Of a DNA stretch of 61,715 bases, positions 33,761 through 42,260 are shown piece by piece; the first letter of the stretch is position 1, and every line of letters begins with the position of its first letter. Source of the DNA: CAADGY01 sp900696665 (GTDB taxonomy: Bacteria; Acidobacteriota; Terriglobia; Bryobacterales; Bryobacteraceae); assembly GCA_035063885.1 (NCBI GenBank), contig JAPSFM010000021.1, forward strand, positions 1-61,715, in the 5' to 3' direction. The translations under genes were made by a program, and so were the position numbers. A model generated the notes under the pieces. The model searched no databases. It worked only from the letters and a program-made list of their open reading frames with translations, and was not told where the DNA came from.

Positions 33761-35614
33761 ATGCGGGCGATCTCCCCCTCGACCCTTGGTTTCCTGCTGG
33801 CGGTCTTTTGCACGCCGGTCCGCGGTGTGGCCTTGCCGGCATGTGATTCCACGCCCACGTACTCGCCCTGCGAGATCGAATTTCAGTTGAACGAGCAGGA
33901 AGCCGCCGCTCACCCCAACCCTTATCTGACGGTGGAGCTTCAGGTGGAGTTCCGATCGCCGAAGTTCCGGACGTTCCGCATGCCCGCGTTCTGGGATGGG
34001 GAGCGGCGGATGGTCGTGCGCTTCACGCCCATCGATGCCGGAGCGTGGGATTATCGTGTTTCAAGCAACATCGTGCGGTTCGAAGGCGTTATGGGGAAGT
34101 TTGCCGCCGCGGATTCCGGCTCGCCTGGATTCATCCGCCCTGCCAACGTCCACCACTGGGCGACGACGGAAACCAATCAGCCTCACTTGTGGATGGGAGA
34201 TACGAATTACCGGTTTGCGACGATGGACCGCAAGCTCTTCGAGTATTTCGTGTCGAAGCGCGCCGCACAGAAGTTCAATCATCTGCGCGGGCTGGTGCTG
34301 GGTGATCCCGCGCGCGCCTACCCTTCGCCGGACAAACCGGACCCGGCCTACTTCCGCGAAGTGGATGAGCGCGTCCTGCTGATGAATAGGAGCGGAATCG
34401 TCTTCGACCTGATCCTCGGCGGCGATGAGAATGAGCTGGCGAATCTTTTCGCCTCGCGGGAGCAGCGCGAGCGATACCTCCGCTACCTGGTGGCGCGCTA
34501 TTCCCCCCTGAATATCACCTGGCAGGGCGTGCAGGAGTTCGAAGAGTATGAGGACGGGCGGGACCTGCTGCGCGAACTCGGCGAACTGCTGAAGAAACTG
34601 GATCCCTACGGGCACCCCCGCTCGACGCACGCCGTAGTGACGTCCTCGCCGCTGCTGCCGGATGGCTGGATGACCCATATTGTCTACCAGTCCTCGGATA
34701 ATCAGCTCGGCGCGATCGAACACCAGATCTTCGGTGTGCCGCAGGTGAATGCGGAGTTTGCCTATGAGGACAGCGGCGCCGGCAAGTCGCACCCGCATCA
34801 TGTGGATACGAACACGTTCCGCGCCCGTCTGTGGAATTCCACCATGAACGGTCAATACCCCACGTTCGGCAACACAGGAACGTATGGTGGAAAGGCGTTC
34901 CCGCTGGATGCGAAGTTTCTGGATTCGCCGGGCGCAATGCAGATGACCGCCTGGTACGACTTCTTCGCCGGTACCCGGCACTGGGAGTTGCAGCCCTATT
35001 TCGATGTCGATGGCGGCCGTGCGGTCGCGCTGGACGGCGTAGAGTATATCGTTTATGTGGAGAAGCCCTCGGGCCCGGTGGAGGTTCTGGTGGCCCGGCA
35101 CAACTACGATGTCCGATGGTTCAATCCGCTCACTGGCGAGTACGTGCCGCGGAAGGATTATAAAGGTGAACGGTTCGTCGGAGAACCGCCGGACACCAGT
35201 CACGACTGGGTGTTGCACATTTCGAGGGAAGGCCGGAAGCAAGGAATGCTGCGCTCCTATAAGTTCGAGTCGCGCCGCACGTTGATGCAGGAGATCGAGC
35301 GGAATCCCACGCGCGTGCCGTTTGAGATTGTACAACCATCTTCGGACGGGATTTCGTTTTCGAAACCGCAGCCGTACTCGATCAAGCTGACGCGGGAGAC
35401 ACGGGCCACCCGTTCCATGATGTATCTCTGGACGGGTGAGGTTTCCACCGGCCGCCAGGGCACGCGTGTATTGGGCACGGGCGGGGACGGAACGTTGAGA
35501 AAGTGGAAAGCCTTTACCGAACAGGTTCCCGGCGTGTTGAACCTCCGTGTACACGGGATGAATGCTAACGGAAAGGTTTATGCGGTGGACCGGGTCTACA
35601 GGCTGACGCCGTGA
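33761..35614 (+). CDS. Secreted DUF5060/DUF4038 glycoside hydrolase-like protein
   Basis: A 617-residue exported protein (signal peptide ending near RGVALPAC). An N-terminal beta-sandwich of DUF5060 type is marked by MPAFWDGERRMVVRFTPI and GAWDYRVSSN. A TIM-barrel-like region of the apiosidase/DUF4038 kind follows, with HHWATTETNQPHLWMGDTNY, then NITWQGVQEFEEYEDGRD and NAEFAYEDSGAG (candidate acidic residues). A C-terminal beta-domain (residues about 415-600, with RWFNPLTGEY) resembles the putative collagen-binding domain found behind these barrels. The substrate is likely a plant or microbial polysaccharide, by analogy only. Its TGA overlaps the tsaB GTG start, although the two functions seem unrelated. 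Confidence 0.82.
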   Translation: MRAISPSTLGFLLAVFCTPVRGVALPACDSTPTYSPCEIEFQLNEQEAAAHPNPYLTVELQVEFRSPKFRTFRMPAFWDGERRMVVRFTPIDAGAWDYRVSSNIVRFEGVMGKFAAADSGSPGFIRPANVHHWATTETNQPHLWMGDTNYRFATMDRKLFEYFVSKRAAQKFNHLRGLVLGDPARAYPSPDKPDPAYFREVDERVLLMNRSGIVFDLILGGDENELANLFASREQRERYLRYLVARYSPLNITWQGVQEFEEYEDGRDLLRELGELLKKLDPYGHPRSTHAVVTSSPLLPDGWMTHIVYQSSDNQLGAIEHQIFGVPQVNAEFAYEDSGAGKSHPHHVDTNTFRARLWNSTMNGQYPTFGNTGTYGGKAFPLDAKFLDSPGAMQMTAWYDFFAGTRHWELQPYFDVDGGRAVALDGVEYIVYVEKPSGPVEVLVARHNYDVRWFNPLTGEYVPRKDYKGERFVGEPPDTSHDWVLHISREGRKQGMLRSYKFESRRTLMQEIERNPTRVPFEIVQPSSDGISFSKPQPYSIKLTRETRATRSMMYLWTGEVSTGRQGTRVLGTGGDGTLRKWKAFTEQVPGVLNLRVHGMNANGKVYAVDRVYRLTP

Positions 35615-36288
35615 GCGCCCGGATTTTGGCGCTCGATACCACCTCGGAGTTCGGCAGCGTCGCGCTGGCCGAGGGTGGTGAAACGATCGAAGAAACCCTT
35701 CTCCACTCGCCCGGCGGATTCGGGCATCTTCTCTTTGACGCGATCGCACGTACACTTCGACGGCACAGTTGGGCAGCGGATTCCATCGACTGCTTTGCGG
35801 CCGCCGCCGGTCCCGGGTCCTTTACCGGGGTGCGTATCGGTCTTTCGGCGGTGAAGGGCCTGGGCGAGGCGTTGAGCAAGCCGGCGGCGGCCGTATCAAA
35901 CCTGCAGGCAATGGCGCTATTCTCCGAGGCGCCGCTGCGCGCCACGCTGCTCGACGCACGCCGGGGCGAGATCTACGGGGCTGTCTACGATGCATCGCTG
36001 GCAGCCGTGGTGGAGGAGCGTGTCCTGAAATTTCGCGACTGGCTCACGATTCTTCCGCGGGAAGAGTTCGAATTTGCCGCACACGACCCCGCTCTCTTCC
36101 GCCCGGCGCTGGCAGGAACACGCTTTGAACAACACCCCTGGCGGCAAGCACCCCGGGCGCTGGCCGCGGCCGTCGCGCGTATTGCCGGCTGGAAGCTCGA
36201 ACGGGGCGAAGTCACCGGCACGGCGGCGCTTGATGCCAACTACGTGCGGCGGCCGGACGCCGAACTGTTCTGGAAAGACAAACGCTGA
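35611..36288 (+). CDS. tsaB: tRNA threonylcarbamoyladenosine biosynthesis protein TsaB
   Basis: A 225-residue partner of TsaD and TsaE in making t6A37 on ANN-decoding tRNAs. The N-terminal actin-like fold starts with ILALDTTSEFGSVAL; AAAGPGSFTGVRIGLSAVKGL is the diagnostic block, followed by LLDARRGEIYGAVYD. The GTG start overlaps the preceding stop by four bases (GTGA). No tsaD, tsaE or rimI is adjacent. Confidence 0.93.
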   Translation: MSARILALDTTSEFGSVALAEGGETIEETLLHSPGGFGHLLFDAIARTLRRHSWAADSIDCFAAAAGPGSFTGVRIGLSAVKGLGEALSKPAAAVSNLQAMALFSEAPLRATLLDARRGEIYGAVYDASLAAVVEERVLKFRDWLTILPREEFEFAAHDPALFRPALAGTRFEQHPWRQAPRALAAAVARIAGWKLERGEVTGTAALDANYVRRPDAELFWKDKR

Positions 36289-36309
36289 AGCCGGAGGCTT
36301 CCGCGCACC

Positions 36310-37215
36310 TCATTCCCGCACGCGGAGCTTGGAGCCCTGCTGCTCCGCCCAGCGATTGAACTCGGCCACCATTTCCTTCGACCAGCGCCCGTCGATCTCG
36401 CCCGGCGTGTACTTGCCGGAGCGAAGCATCTGGTGTCCCCATTTATCGCGCAGTTGTGTCAACTCGGAGGAATCGGCGACCTTTTCCGCCAGGTGCGCCG
36501 GAATGAACGTCAGCCCTTCGGGATCGCTTACCACCACGTCGCCGGGCATCACCGTTGCCTCCCCAATGCGGATGGGTACATTTATCCCCATCATCGTGAC
36601 GCCGGCGATGGCGGATGGATCGATGCCGCGGACATAAGCACGGAAGCCCTGAATTTCTGAGATACCGGAGACATCGCGGATGCCTCCATTCACCACCAGC
36701 CCGTTCTTAGATTTGGTGAAGATGGAGGTGGCCAGGTTATCGCCGGCAAAAGTGCCGTCCTTGATTTTTCCGAAAAGGTCCACCACCAGCACGTCGCCGG
36801 GAACGAGCGTGTCGATGACCCAGGAATTCTGTCCCCTTCCCACGCGGCCTTCTTTCTTGCCGTACTCGTCGATGACGGCATTCACGTCGGGGCGCGCCGG
36901 CAGGAAAACCGCTGTCACGACACGGCCCACCATGCGCTCAGCACCGGGGTTCACCACCTGCCAGCCACCTTCGAACTGGTTGAAGTAGCGCTCGGCCCGC
37001 AGCACGCTCCATGCTTCTTCGGCTGTGGTGGTTTTCAGGCGATTAAGGACCTCGTCGGAGACTTTCGGACGGCCGTCGGGAAAGCGCTCCCCCTTCCACT
37101 CGCGCGTGAACTCGATGCGCTGCTCTTTTGAGAACATCCCCAACTGGCCGTACAGCAATCCGGCGGCGCTGGCCGCAAGAGCCGCTAGGCCGGCAACTGG
37201 AACCATCCGTTTCAT
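36310..37215 (-). CDS. RraA-like/HMG aldolase-type protein with signal peptide
   Basis: A 301-residue protein. The central part is the RraA fold: PGDVLVVDLFGKIKDGTFAG, GLVVNGGIRDVSGISE (the GGxRD substrate loop with Arg and Asp) and VMPGDVVVSDPEGLTFIP (product/metal site). These are the conserved residues of 4-hydroxy-4-methyl-2-oxoglutarate aldolase/oxaloacetate decarboxylase. Cytoplasmic relatives are about 160-230 residues. This one adds an N-terminal hydrophobic segment (VPVAGLAALAASAAGLLYGQ) that looks like a signal peptide, a helical linker and a basic tail. An exported aldolase would be unusual. It converges with tsaB (22-base gap). Confidence 0.82.
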   Translation of the reverse strand: MKRMVPVAGLAALAASAAGLLYGQLGMFSKEQRIEFTREWKGERFPDGRPKVSDEVLNRLKTTTAEEAWSVLRAERYFNQFEGGWQVVNPGAERMVGRVVTAVFLPARPDVNAVIDEYGKKEGRVGRGQNSWVIDTLVPGDVLVVDLFGKIKDGTFAGDNLATSIFTKSKNGLVVNGGIRDVSGISEIQGFRAYVRGIDPSAIAGVTMMGINVPIRIGEATVMPGDVVVSDPEGLTFIPAHLAEKVADSSELTQLRDKWGHQMLRSGKYTPGEIDGRWSKEMVAEFNRWAEQQGSKLRVRE

Positions 37216-37319
37216 TTGTAAGCTCCCCCCTATCTAATGCCGTCTGCTTGCGCGTGAGGCTCGGTTATTAGCTTAAGACAAAAGCTATAGTTCATGCCGG
37301 GCTTAGCCGATATAAGGGT

Positions 37320-38003
37320 GTGCGTGTTGCCAGGTGGATGATCGCGCTGGCGTTCTTGTTGCCCAGGTTGTGGGGGCAGGCGCCGGACCCATACGAAGCG
37401 ATGAGAACGGCGATGGAGGCGTCCATTGCCAGGCAGCAGGACTCGGTTTCCGGCAGCATGGAACCGGCGGCGGCGAAGCAGCGCGCGTCGATTCAGGCAC
37501 AGGCGCGCTCCGCGACTCCCGCGCCGGGTGAGAGCGCATCAACGTTTTTCACCGTCTCCTGGCCGCGTCCTCCTGGGTTCGCCACGGAAATGCAGCGAAT
37601 GCCCGAGTGCCGGCCGGTGTCGCAGGATGAGATCGGCGATGCCATCCAGGAGGCCGCCGAACGCGAAGGGCTTACACCCGATCTTCTGCGCGCCATCATT
37701 CACAAGGAATCGTCCTATCTGCCGTGTGCTGTGTCTCCGAAGGGTGCTCTCGGATTGATGCAACTCATGCCGGCCACCGCCTCGGCGATGAAGGTCGAAA
37801 ATCCCTTCGATCCCAAACAAAACATTGATGGCGGGTCGCGTTTTCTGCGGAAATTGCTGAACCGCTACGGCAACGACCTCACTCTGGCTCTCGGTGCTTA
37901 CAACGCCGGCCCGGGCAACGTGGATACGTACGGGGGCTTGCCACCATTTCCTGAAACCATCGGCTATGTCGGCGATATTCTGAGCAAGCTCGGTGTGCAA
38001 TAG
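37320..38003 (+). CDS. Lytic transglycosylase (SLT domain)
   Basis: A 227-residue exported enzyme that cleaves peptidoglycan with formation of 1,6-anhydro-muramic ends. The N-terminal signal is MRVARWMIALAFLLPRLWGQ. A low-complexity linker follows, and the SLT domain fills residues about 105-220: AIIHKESSYLPCAVSPKGALGL (catalytic Glu in the HKESS motif), MQLMPATASAM and LALGAYNAGPGNV. It resembles MltC/Slt-type family 1 enzymes. Start is GTG 37320; an ATG at 37338 is in frame but would delete the charged signal start. A terminator follows at 38040. Confidence 0.9.
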   Translation: MRVARWMIALAFLLPRLWGQAPDPYEAMRTAMEASIARQQDSVSGSMEPAAAKQRASIQAQARSATPAPGESASTFFTVSWPRPPGFATEMQRMPECRPVSQDEIGDAIQEAAEREGLTPDLLRAIIHKESSYLPCAVSPKGALGLMQLMPATASAMKVENPFDPKQNIDGGSRFLRKLLNRYGNDLTLALGAYNAGPGNVDTYGGLPPFPETIGYVGDILSKLGVQ

Positions 38004-38039
38004 CATGCAAGCCTACCGTGCCTGAAATTCTGGCTCTTT

Positions 38040-38064
38040 CGCATTAAAGAAATGCGCATTTTTT
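38040..38064 (+). terminator. Rho-independent terminator of the lytic transglycosylase gene
   Basis: CGCATT (38040-38045) and AATGCG (38051-38056) form a perfect 6-bp stem with a 5-nt loop AAAGA, followed by CATTTTTT (T6 run at 38059-38064). It lies 37 bases after the stop codon. Confidence 0.75.
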
Positions 38065-38112
38065 GCCGATAGGAAACACTGACGGCAGTTTTTGTCAGTT
38101 CATCCGTGCAGT

Positions 38113-39240
38113 ATGCAAACAATAACAACGCACGAACCTAGCGCTATTAACGGGCATCTTTCAACACAGCCTACGTTTCTGTGTGAAGAATTTTCGTACG
38201 ACCCGCCGGCGGATTCGTGTATTCTGATTGTCGATAGTCAGGAAATCAACCGGCGCGTTCTGCGCGGTATTCTCAAGTCCTCGCGCTACCGGATTCTGGA
38301 GGCGACGTCGGCAGAGGATGCCTTCACGGTGCTCGACCGCGAAAAAGTCGATCTCATCATCGTCGATTTCGTGCTCCCTCAGATGAGCGGGCCCGACCTC
38401 TGCCGCCGGCTCAAAAGCAATCGCAAGACGCAGTTTATTCCCATTGTCATTCTGACCAGCGTGCAGGGTGCTGAAAACGAAATCAACGGGATGGCGTCTG
38501 GCGCCGACGAATTCCTGACGCAACCGCTCCACGGCGATGTCGTCCGCGCGCGGATCAGGGCGATGTTGCGAAATAAGGCGGCCGTCGATTCGCTCGAAGA
38601 AGCCGAAAACATTCTATTTGCGCTTGCCCAGGCTATCGAGCACCGTGACCCTTGCACCGCCGGACATTGCCAGCGGCTGGCCGCATATAGCGCCGCTACC
38701 GGCATAGCGATGGGACTCCCCCGCACCTCCATCATTGCGTTGCATCGGGGCGGGTATCTCCATGACATTGGAAAAATCGTGATACCCGATTCCATTCTCT
38801 ACAAGCAAGGCCCCCTGACGGTCGAGGAATGGGAGATCATGCGCACGCACACGATTCGCGGCGAGCAGATCTGTCAGGCGATGAAGACGCTGGCGCCCGT
38901 GTTGCCGATCATCCGGCATCACCACGAAAGGTACGACGGTTCGGGATATCCGGACGGCTTGCGGGGCACGGAAATACCGCTGCTGGCTCGAATTCTCCAG
39001 GTGAGCGACATCTACGATGCACTCACAACCGCACGGCCCTACAAGCCCGCCTTCTCTTCGGCACGCGCCATGTCGATCCTCGAAGAAGAGTGCCAGGCCG
39101 GCTGGCGCGATCCGGACATCGTGCAGGTGTTCTCCGAAGTTCTGAAGAATGCCCCAATAGGACCGGAGCCGGTGGCCTGGGATGAAGGCTGGATCGTACA
39201 GCAATCCCTGCACAACCTGCATCGGGAACTTTCCCGGTAA
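38113..39240 (+). CDS. Response regulator with HD-GYP phosphodiesterase domain
   Basis: A protein of about 375 residues that probably hydrolyses cyclic di-GMP. The receiver domain (about residues 35-155) has CILIVDSQEINRRVL and the phosphoryl-accepting Asp in LIIVDFVLPQMSG. The second acidic site residue is Ser (VDS) and the conserved Lys is Gln (FLTQPL), so phosphotransfer may be altered. The HD-GYP domain shows HDIGKIVIPDSIL, HHERYDGSGYPDGL and LQVSDIYDALTT, all metal-binding motifs intact. Start 38113 (ATG) is preferred over a TTG at 38092; neither has a strong ribosome-binding site. No partner kinase is adjacent. Confidence 0.9.
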   Translation: MQTITTHEPSAINGHLSTQPTFLCEEFSYDPPADSCILIVDSQEINRRVLRGILKSSRYRILEATSAEDAFTVLDREKVDLIIVDFVLPQMSGPDLCRRLKSNRKTQFIPIVILTSVQGAENEINGMASGADEFLTQPLHGDVVRARIRAMLRNKAAVDSLEEAENILFALAQAIEHRDPCTAGHCQRLAAYSAATGIAMGLPRTSIIALHRGGYLHDIGKIVIPDSILYKQGPLTVEEWEIMRTHTIRGEQICQAMKTLAPVLPIIRHHHERYDGSGYPDGLRGTEIPLLARILQVSDIYDALTTARPYKPAFSSARAMSILEEECQAGWRDPDIVQVFSEVLKNAPIGPEPVAWDEGWIVQQSLHNLHRELSR

Positions 39241-39317
39241 GCACGAAACTGCTCCACATATGCCCGGCGGAGCGGCGCGTGCGACTTTCGCACTACACTG
39301 GACACAGGACTTCCTCC

Positions 39318-40559
39318 ATGAACAGAAGGCAACTACTTATGGCTGCCGGTGCACCGGCAGCCTTTGCCGCCATGCCTCAGAAGGGAAGGGGTGGGCCTAG
39401 GCTGCAAAAGAAGCTGACGGGATTCGCCATCCGTCCGGATTACCTGACAGAGGCGGAGCACATCCCCGGGTTTTGGGTCAGTACCTTTGACGGCGTCCAG
39501 CGCTTCCTCACGAGCAACGTGCGCAAGGGTACGGTTCGTACGATCGGCACTACCGCCGGAGGACGCCCCATACGCGCGGTGTTTTACGGAAAGCCTCGTT
39601 CAGGAGCAGGGACCTCCACCTTTTCCGGCGCGCTCGGCTACGGGGACGTTCGCGCCTGGGTGGGGCCCGATTACGAGAAGAAGGTGTATTGGGGTATGGC
39701 GGCGATTCATGGCGGAGAATTTGAAGGCATCGTCGGAATGGTGAACCTGCTGGCGGTGCTCGAAACCGGAGCCGATCTTCGTGGGAAGCGGTGGCCGGAA
39801 TTGTCAGCCGCGGCAGCCGCCCTGGACCGGATTGTTCTCCTGCCGATTGTGAACGGGGATGGCCGCTCGCGCGTTCCGCTGCGCATGGGCTCACATCGAG
39901 GCAGCGACTACACGGTGGCTGAATACTTCAATACCGGGGGGCGCCCCGACGGCTCTCTCATCGGATGGCCGCAGTGTAAGGAGTACATCCCACTCGATTT
40001 CTCGAAAACGCAGTTTCCGGGCGGCTATCCCAACGACGCCGGTGTGAACATTCAGCATGACGATTTCTTCGGGAATCCACAGCCGGAGACACGCGCTCTG
40101 TTCACCCTCGCGGCCTCCGAACGCCCGGATCTGACCATGAACATGCATACCGGCGCGACCTTCGTCCATCCTTTGCGTTCCTTTATCGAGCCTGCTCTTC
40201 AGCCATCCTTCGAGGGTGTATACCGCAGCATCATGACCGCGCTGACCAAGGCCGGCCTTCAAGCCACCGATGATCCCGCCAAAGAAGCTAACCCCAGCCG
40301 CGAGGGTCTTTCGTCGTTCAATCTAGATTCGGCGATCAATATGCATTGCGGCGCTCTTGCAGTGCTCGTGGAGTCCCCTTCGCACACCTTCTCAACCGCG
40401 AAGAGGCAGGGACAACCCTTTCTCCACACGCCGGAACATCTTGTGGATGCACAGTTGATTTGCCACCAACAGGCGATGCAGTTTCTGGTTGAAACCGGCG
40501 GCCGCTGGCGCTGGACGCCGAATCCCCGATCCAAGTGGCGCACACCTTCCGCCGGCTAA
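39318..40559 (+). CDS. Exported M14 family zinc carboxypeptidase
   Basis: A 413-residue protein. The N-terminus MNRRQLLMAAGAPAAFAA is a signal peptide with the paired Arg of a likely Tat substrate. The M14 zinc site has His131 and Glu134 in AIHGGEFEG; the third ligand is His in NMHTGATFVHP. VESPSHTFSTAK carries the catalytic-Glu region typical of the family. The substrate-binding Asn-Arg motif is less clear. It probably trims peptides or peptidoglycan stems in the periplasm. The start at 39318 follows the signal peptide; an upstream ATG (39279) adds a non-signal stretch. It overlaps the convergent PEP-CTERM gene by four bases. Confidence 0.85.
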   Translation: MNRRQLLMAAGAPAAFAAMPQKGRGGPRLQKKLTGFAIRPDYLTEAEHIPGFWVSTFDGVQRFLTSNVRKGTVRTIGTTAGGRPIRAVFYGKPRSGAGTSTFSGALGYGDVRAWVGPDYEKKVYWGMAAIHGGEFEGIVGMVNLLAVLETGADLRGKRWPELSAAAAALDRIVLLPIVNGDGRSRVPLRMGSHRGSDYTVAEYFNTGGRPDGSLIGWPQCKEYIPLDFSKTQFPGGYPNDAGVNIQHDDFFGNPQPETRALFTLAASERPDLTMNMHTGATFVHPLRSFIEPALQPSFEGVYRSIMTALTKAGLQATDDPAKEANPSREGLSSFNLDSAINMHCGALAVLVESPSHTFSTAKRQGQPFLHTPEHLVDAQLICHQQAMQFLVETGGRWRWTPNPRSKWRTPSAG

Positions 40560-41122
40560 GTGTGGTGATTTTTGCTGCGCCGCCGCAGCGCGATCAGCCC
40601 GATTACGATTCCGGTGGTGGCTAATAAAACCACACCCGCCGGTTCAGGCGTAGCGGTAATCGTAAATCTTGAGTTCCACTGTGGCGCCCGCTTGCCGGTG
40701 TTGAAATTGACAGCGGTCATCTTGCCCTGGTAGGTTCCCGGAAACAACTTCAACGCCCGGGCAGGATTGCGTGTTTTAAACCACGGCTGCCTGGGAATCG
40801 CGGCATCGCTGAGCACCAGGGTTGGCAATACCGTGCCATTCGATGTAACCGGATTGTTGAAGAGGAATCGATCGAAAAAATATTCCCCGCCGCTGAAAGA
40901 ACCGGCGGTTATTTGCGTGATGGAGCCGGGAAAAAGCCCGAGTTTCGGTCCGGGTGGAGGCCCGAAGATATGCAGCAGCAGTGGAGGAGTAAACCGGAAT
41001 TGGATATGAGAGATTTCACCGCTGGTTCTAAAGGCGAAATCGTAAATGAAATCGATGGGATCCGCGCTGGCTAAACTACAAAATACGATCGCCGCTCCCA
41101 GACAACGAGCAATCATTTTCAC
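40556..41122 (-). CDS. PEP-CTERM sorting domain protein
   Basis: A protein of about 188 residues, exported by a signal peptide (IARCLGAAIVFCSLASAD). The C-terminus carries a short tripartite signal: the PEP motif (TPEPAGVVLL), a hydrophobic helix (ATTGIVIGLIAL) and a basic tail (RRRSKN). Such proteins are processed by exosortase and linked to exopolysaccharide. The middle (about residues 25-155) is beta-rich without a known domain. A GTG at 41122 has GAGG seven bases upstream and is preferred over the ATG at 41116. No exosortase gene is in the window. Confidence 0.88.
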   Translation of the reverse strand: MKMIARCLGAAIVFCSLASADPIDFIYDFAFRTSGEISHIQFRFTPPLLLHIFGPPPGPKLGLFPGSITQITAGSFSGGEYFFDRFLFNNPVTSNGTVLPTLVLSDAAIPRQPWFKTRNPARALKLFPGTYQGKMTAVNFNTGKRAPQWNSRFTITATPEPAGVVLLATTGIVIGLIALRRRSKNHHT

Positions 41123-41221
41123 GATTTCACCTCTGCGCAAAGTCTATACCTCCCCGGAATTTTTGCCAATAGGACTGGTACCAGGCGGACCAGTCTGGTC
41201 CGATTGTGATAAGATCCGCCG

Positions 41222-42112
41222 ATGACGCGCCGCCACCTGTTGCTGACTGGAGCCGCGGGCCTCGTTCCCGCCACTCCTGCCGCTGCTCCCGTTGTTAATG
41301 CCGCCGAACACGCCTGGGTGATCAACGATCCGCGATTCCCCATGCGGCCGGAACTGGCAACCTGCCCCAAGAACCTTGCCCGGCATGATTATTCGGCGGA
41401 ATTTTTGCTCGATCAGATACGGCTTTACCGCCACGACCATGTCGTTATCTCGCATGTCTGCTACTACGGGCGGGACAACTCCTACACCGTGCATTGTGTG
41501 AAGACGTATCCCGGCAAATTCTCCGGCTACGGACTGCTGGTCGGCTACCGGCTGTACTCGCCCGGCGATAAAGAGAACCCGTCGCGGCTGCGGCGGCTCA
41601 TCAAAGACGATGGTCTTATCGGTTTGCGCCTGAGCCCCATTTACGACCCCGATGTCGTCTGGTTGAACGACCCGGTGTGTTATCCGCTATGGAAAACCGC
41701 CGAAGAACTTGGGGCTGTGTTTCACATTTTTCTAGCGCCGCACCAGGTGAAGCAGGCCGGCGATATGGCGGAGCGCTTTCCCGGGGTGACGGTGGTCATC
41801 GATCATATTGCAATGATCGATATCGCCGCTCCCGACAGCGACGGATTCGGGCCACTGCTGGAATTGGCGAAATTCCCCAATGTGTATATCCGCACTTCCC
41901 TACACAATCCCTCCAAAACGAAGGTGATGCCGTATCGGGATGTCTGGCCTTTTCTCGAGCGGCTGTACCAGCGCTACGGAGGGAAGCGCATGGTCTATGC
42001 GAATTTTTTTGAGTACGTGATCATGAAAGACCTGATCCCTTTCTTCACTGCCGAGGACAGAGAGTGGATTCTCGGCCGGACCGCCATGAAGATCTACCGT
42101 ATCCGGTTGTAG
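41222..42112 (+). CDS. Exported amidohydrolase-related protein (TIM-barrel)
   Basis: A 296-residue protein of the amidohydrolase 2 type (PF04909). The start MTRRHLLLTGAAGLVPATPA looks like a Tat signal with the RR pair. The barrel is seen in GLIGLRLSPIYD, VTVVIDHIAMIDIA (the strand-6 His) and KRMVYANFFEY. The end ILGRTAMKIYRI corresponds to the family's usual 'I..GNA.RL'. The N-terminal HxH metal site is not found: the expected position reads EHAWV. It may be a non-catalytic or metal-poor member; function is open. It is divergent from the PEP-CTERM gene. Confidence 0.78.
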   Translation: MTRRHLLLTGAAGLVPATPAAAPVVNAAEHAWVINDPRFPMRPELATCPKNLARHDYSAEFLLDQIRLYRHDHVVISHVCYYGRDNSYTVHCVKTYPGKFSGYGLLVGYRLYSPGDKENPSRLRRLIKDDGLIGLRLSPIYDPDVVWLNDPVCYPLWKTAEELGAVFHIFLAPHQVKQAGDMAERFPGVTVVIDHIAMIDIAAPDSDGFGPLLELAKFPNVYIRTSLHNPSKTKVMPYRDVWPFLERLYQRYGGKRMVYANFFEYVIMKDLIPFFTAEDREWILGRTAMKIYRIRL

Positions 42113-42260
42113 GCTTCATAGGCCGGTGGCGATTGACGGCCCTGGCGCCACATAGCGACAATGAGGGCGGGAAGGTTGTGAGAACGGCGGTGTGAAGTGC
42201 TGTCTCAGGCAACCAGGGTTCCCCGTTCCGAAGGGCAATGCAGGAGCCTTTTCCCCCGGG

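Noticed and set aside
34061..35755. A 564-codon open frame opposite the DUF5060 gene and tsaB
   Set aside because: It overlaps two supported genes on the other strand, is rich in Arg/His/Ala as expected for antisense frames, and matches no family.
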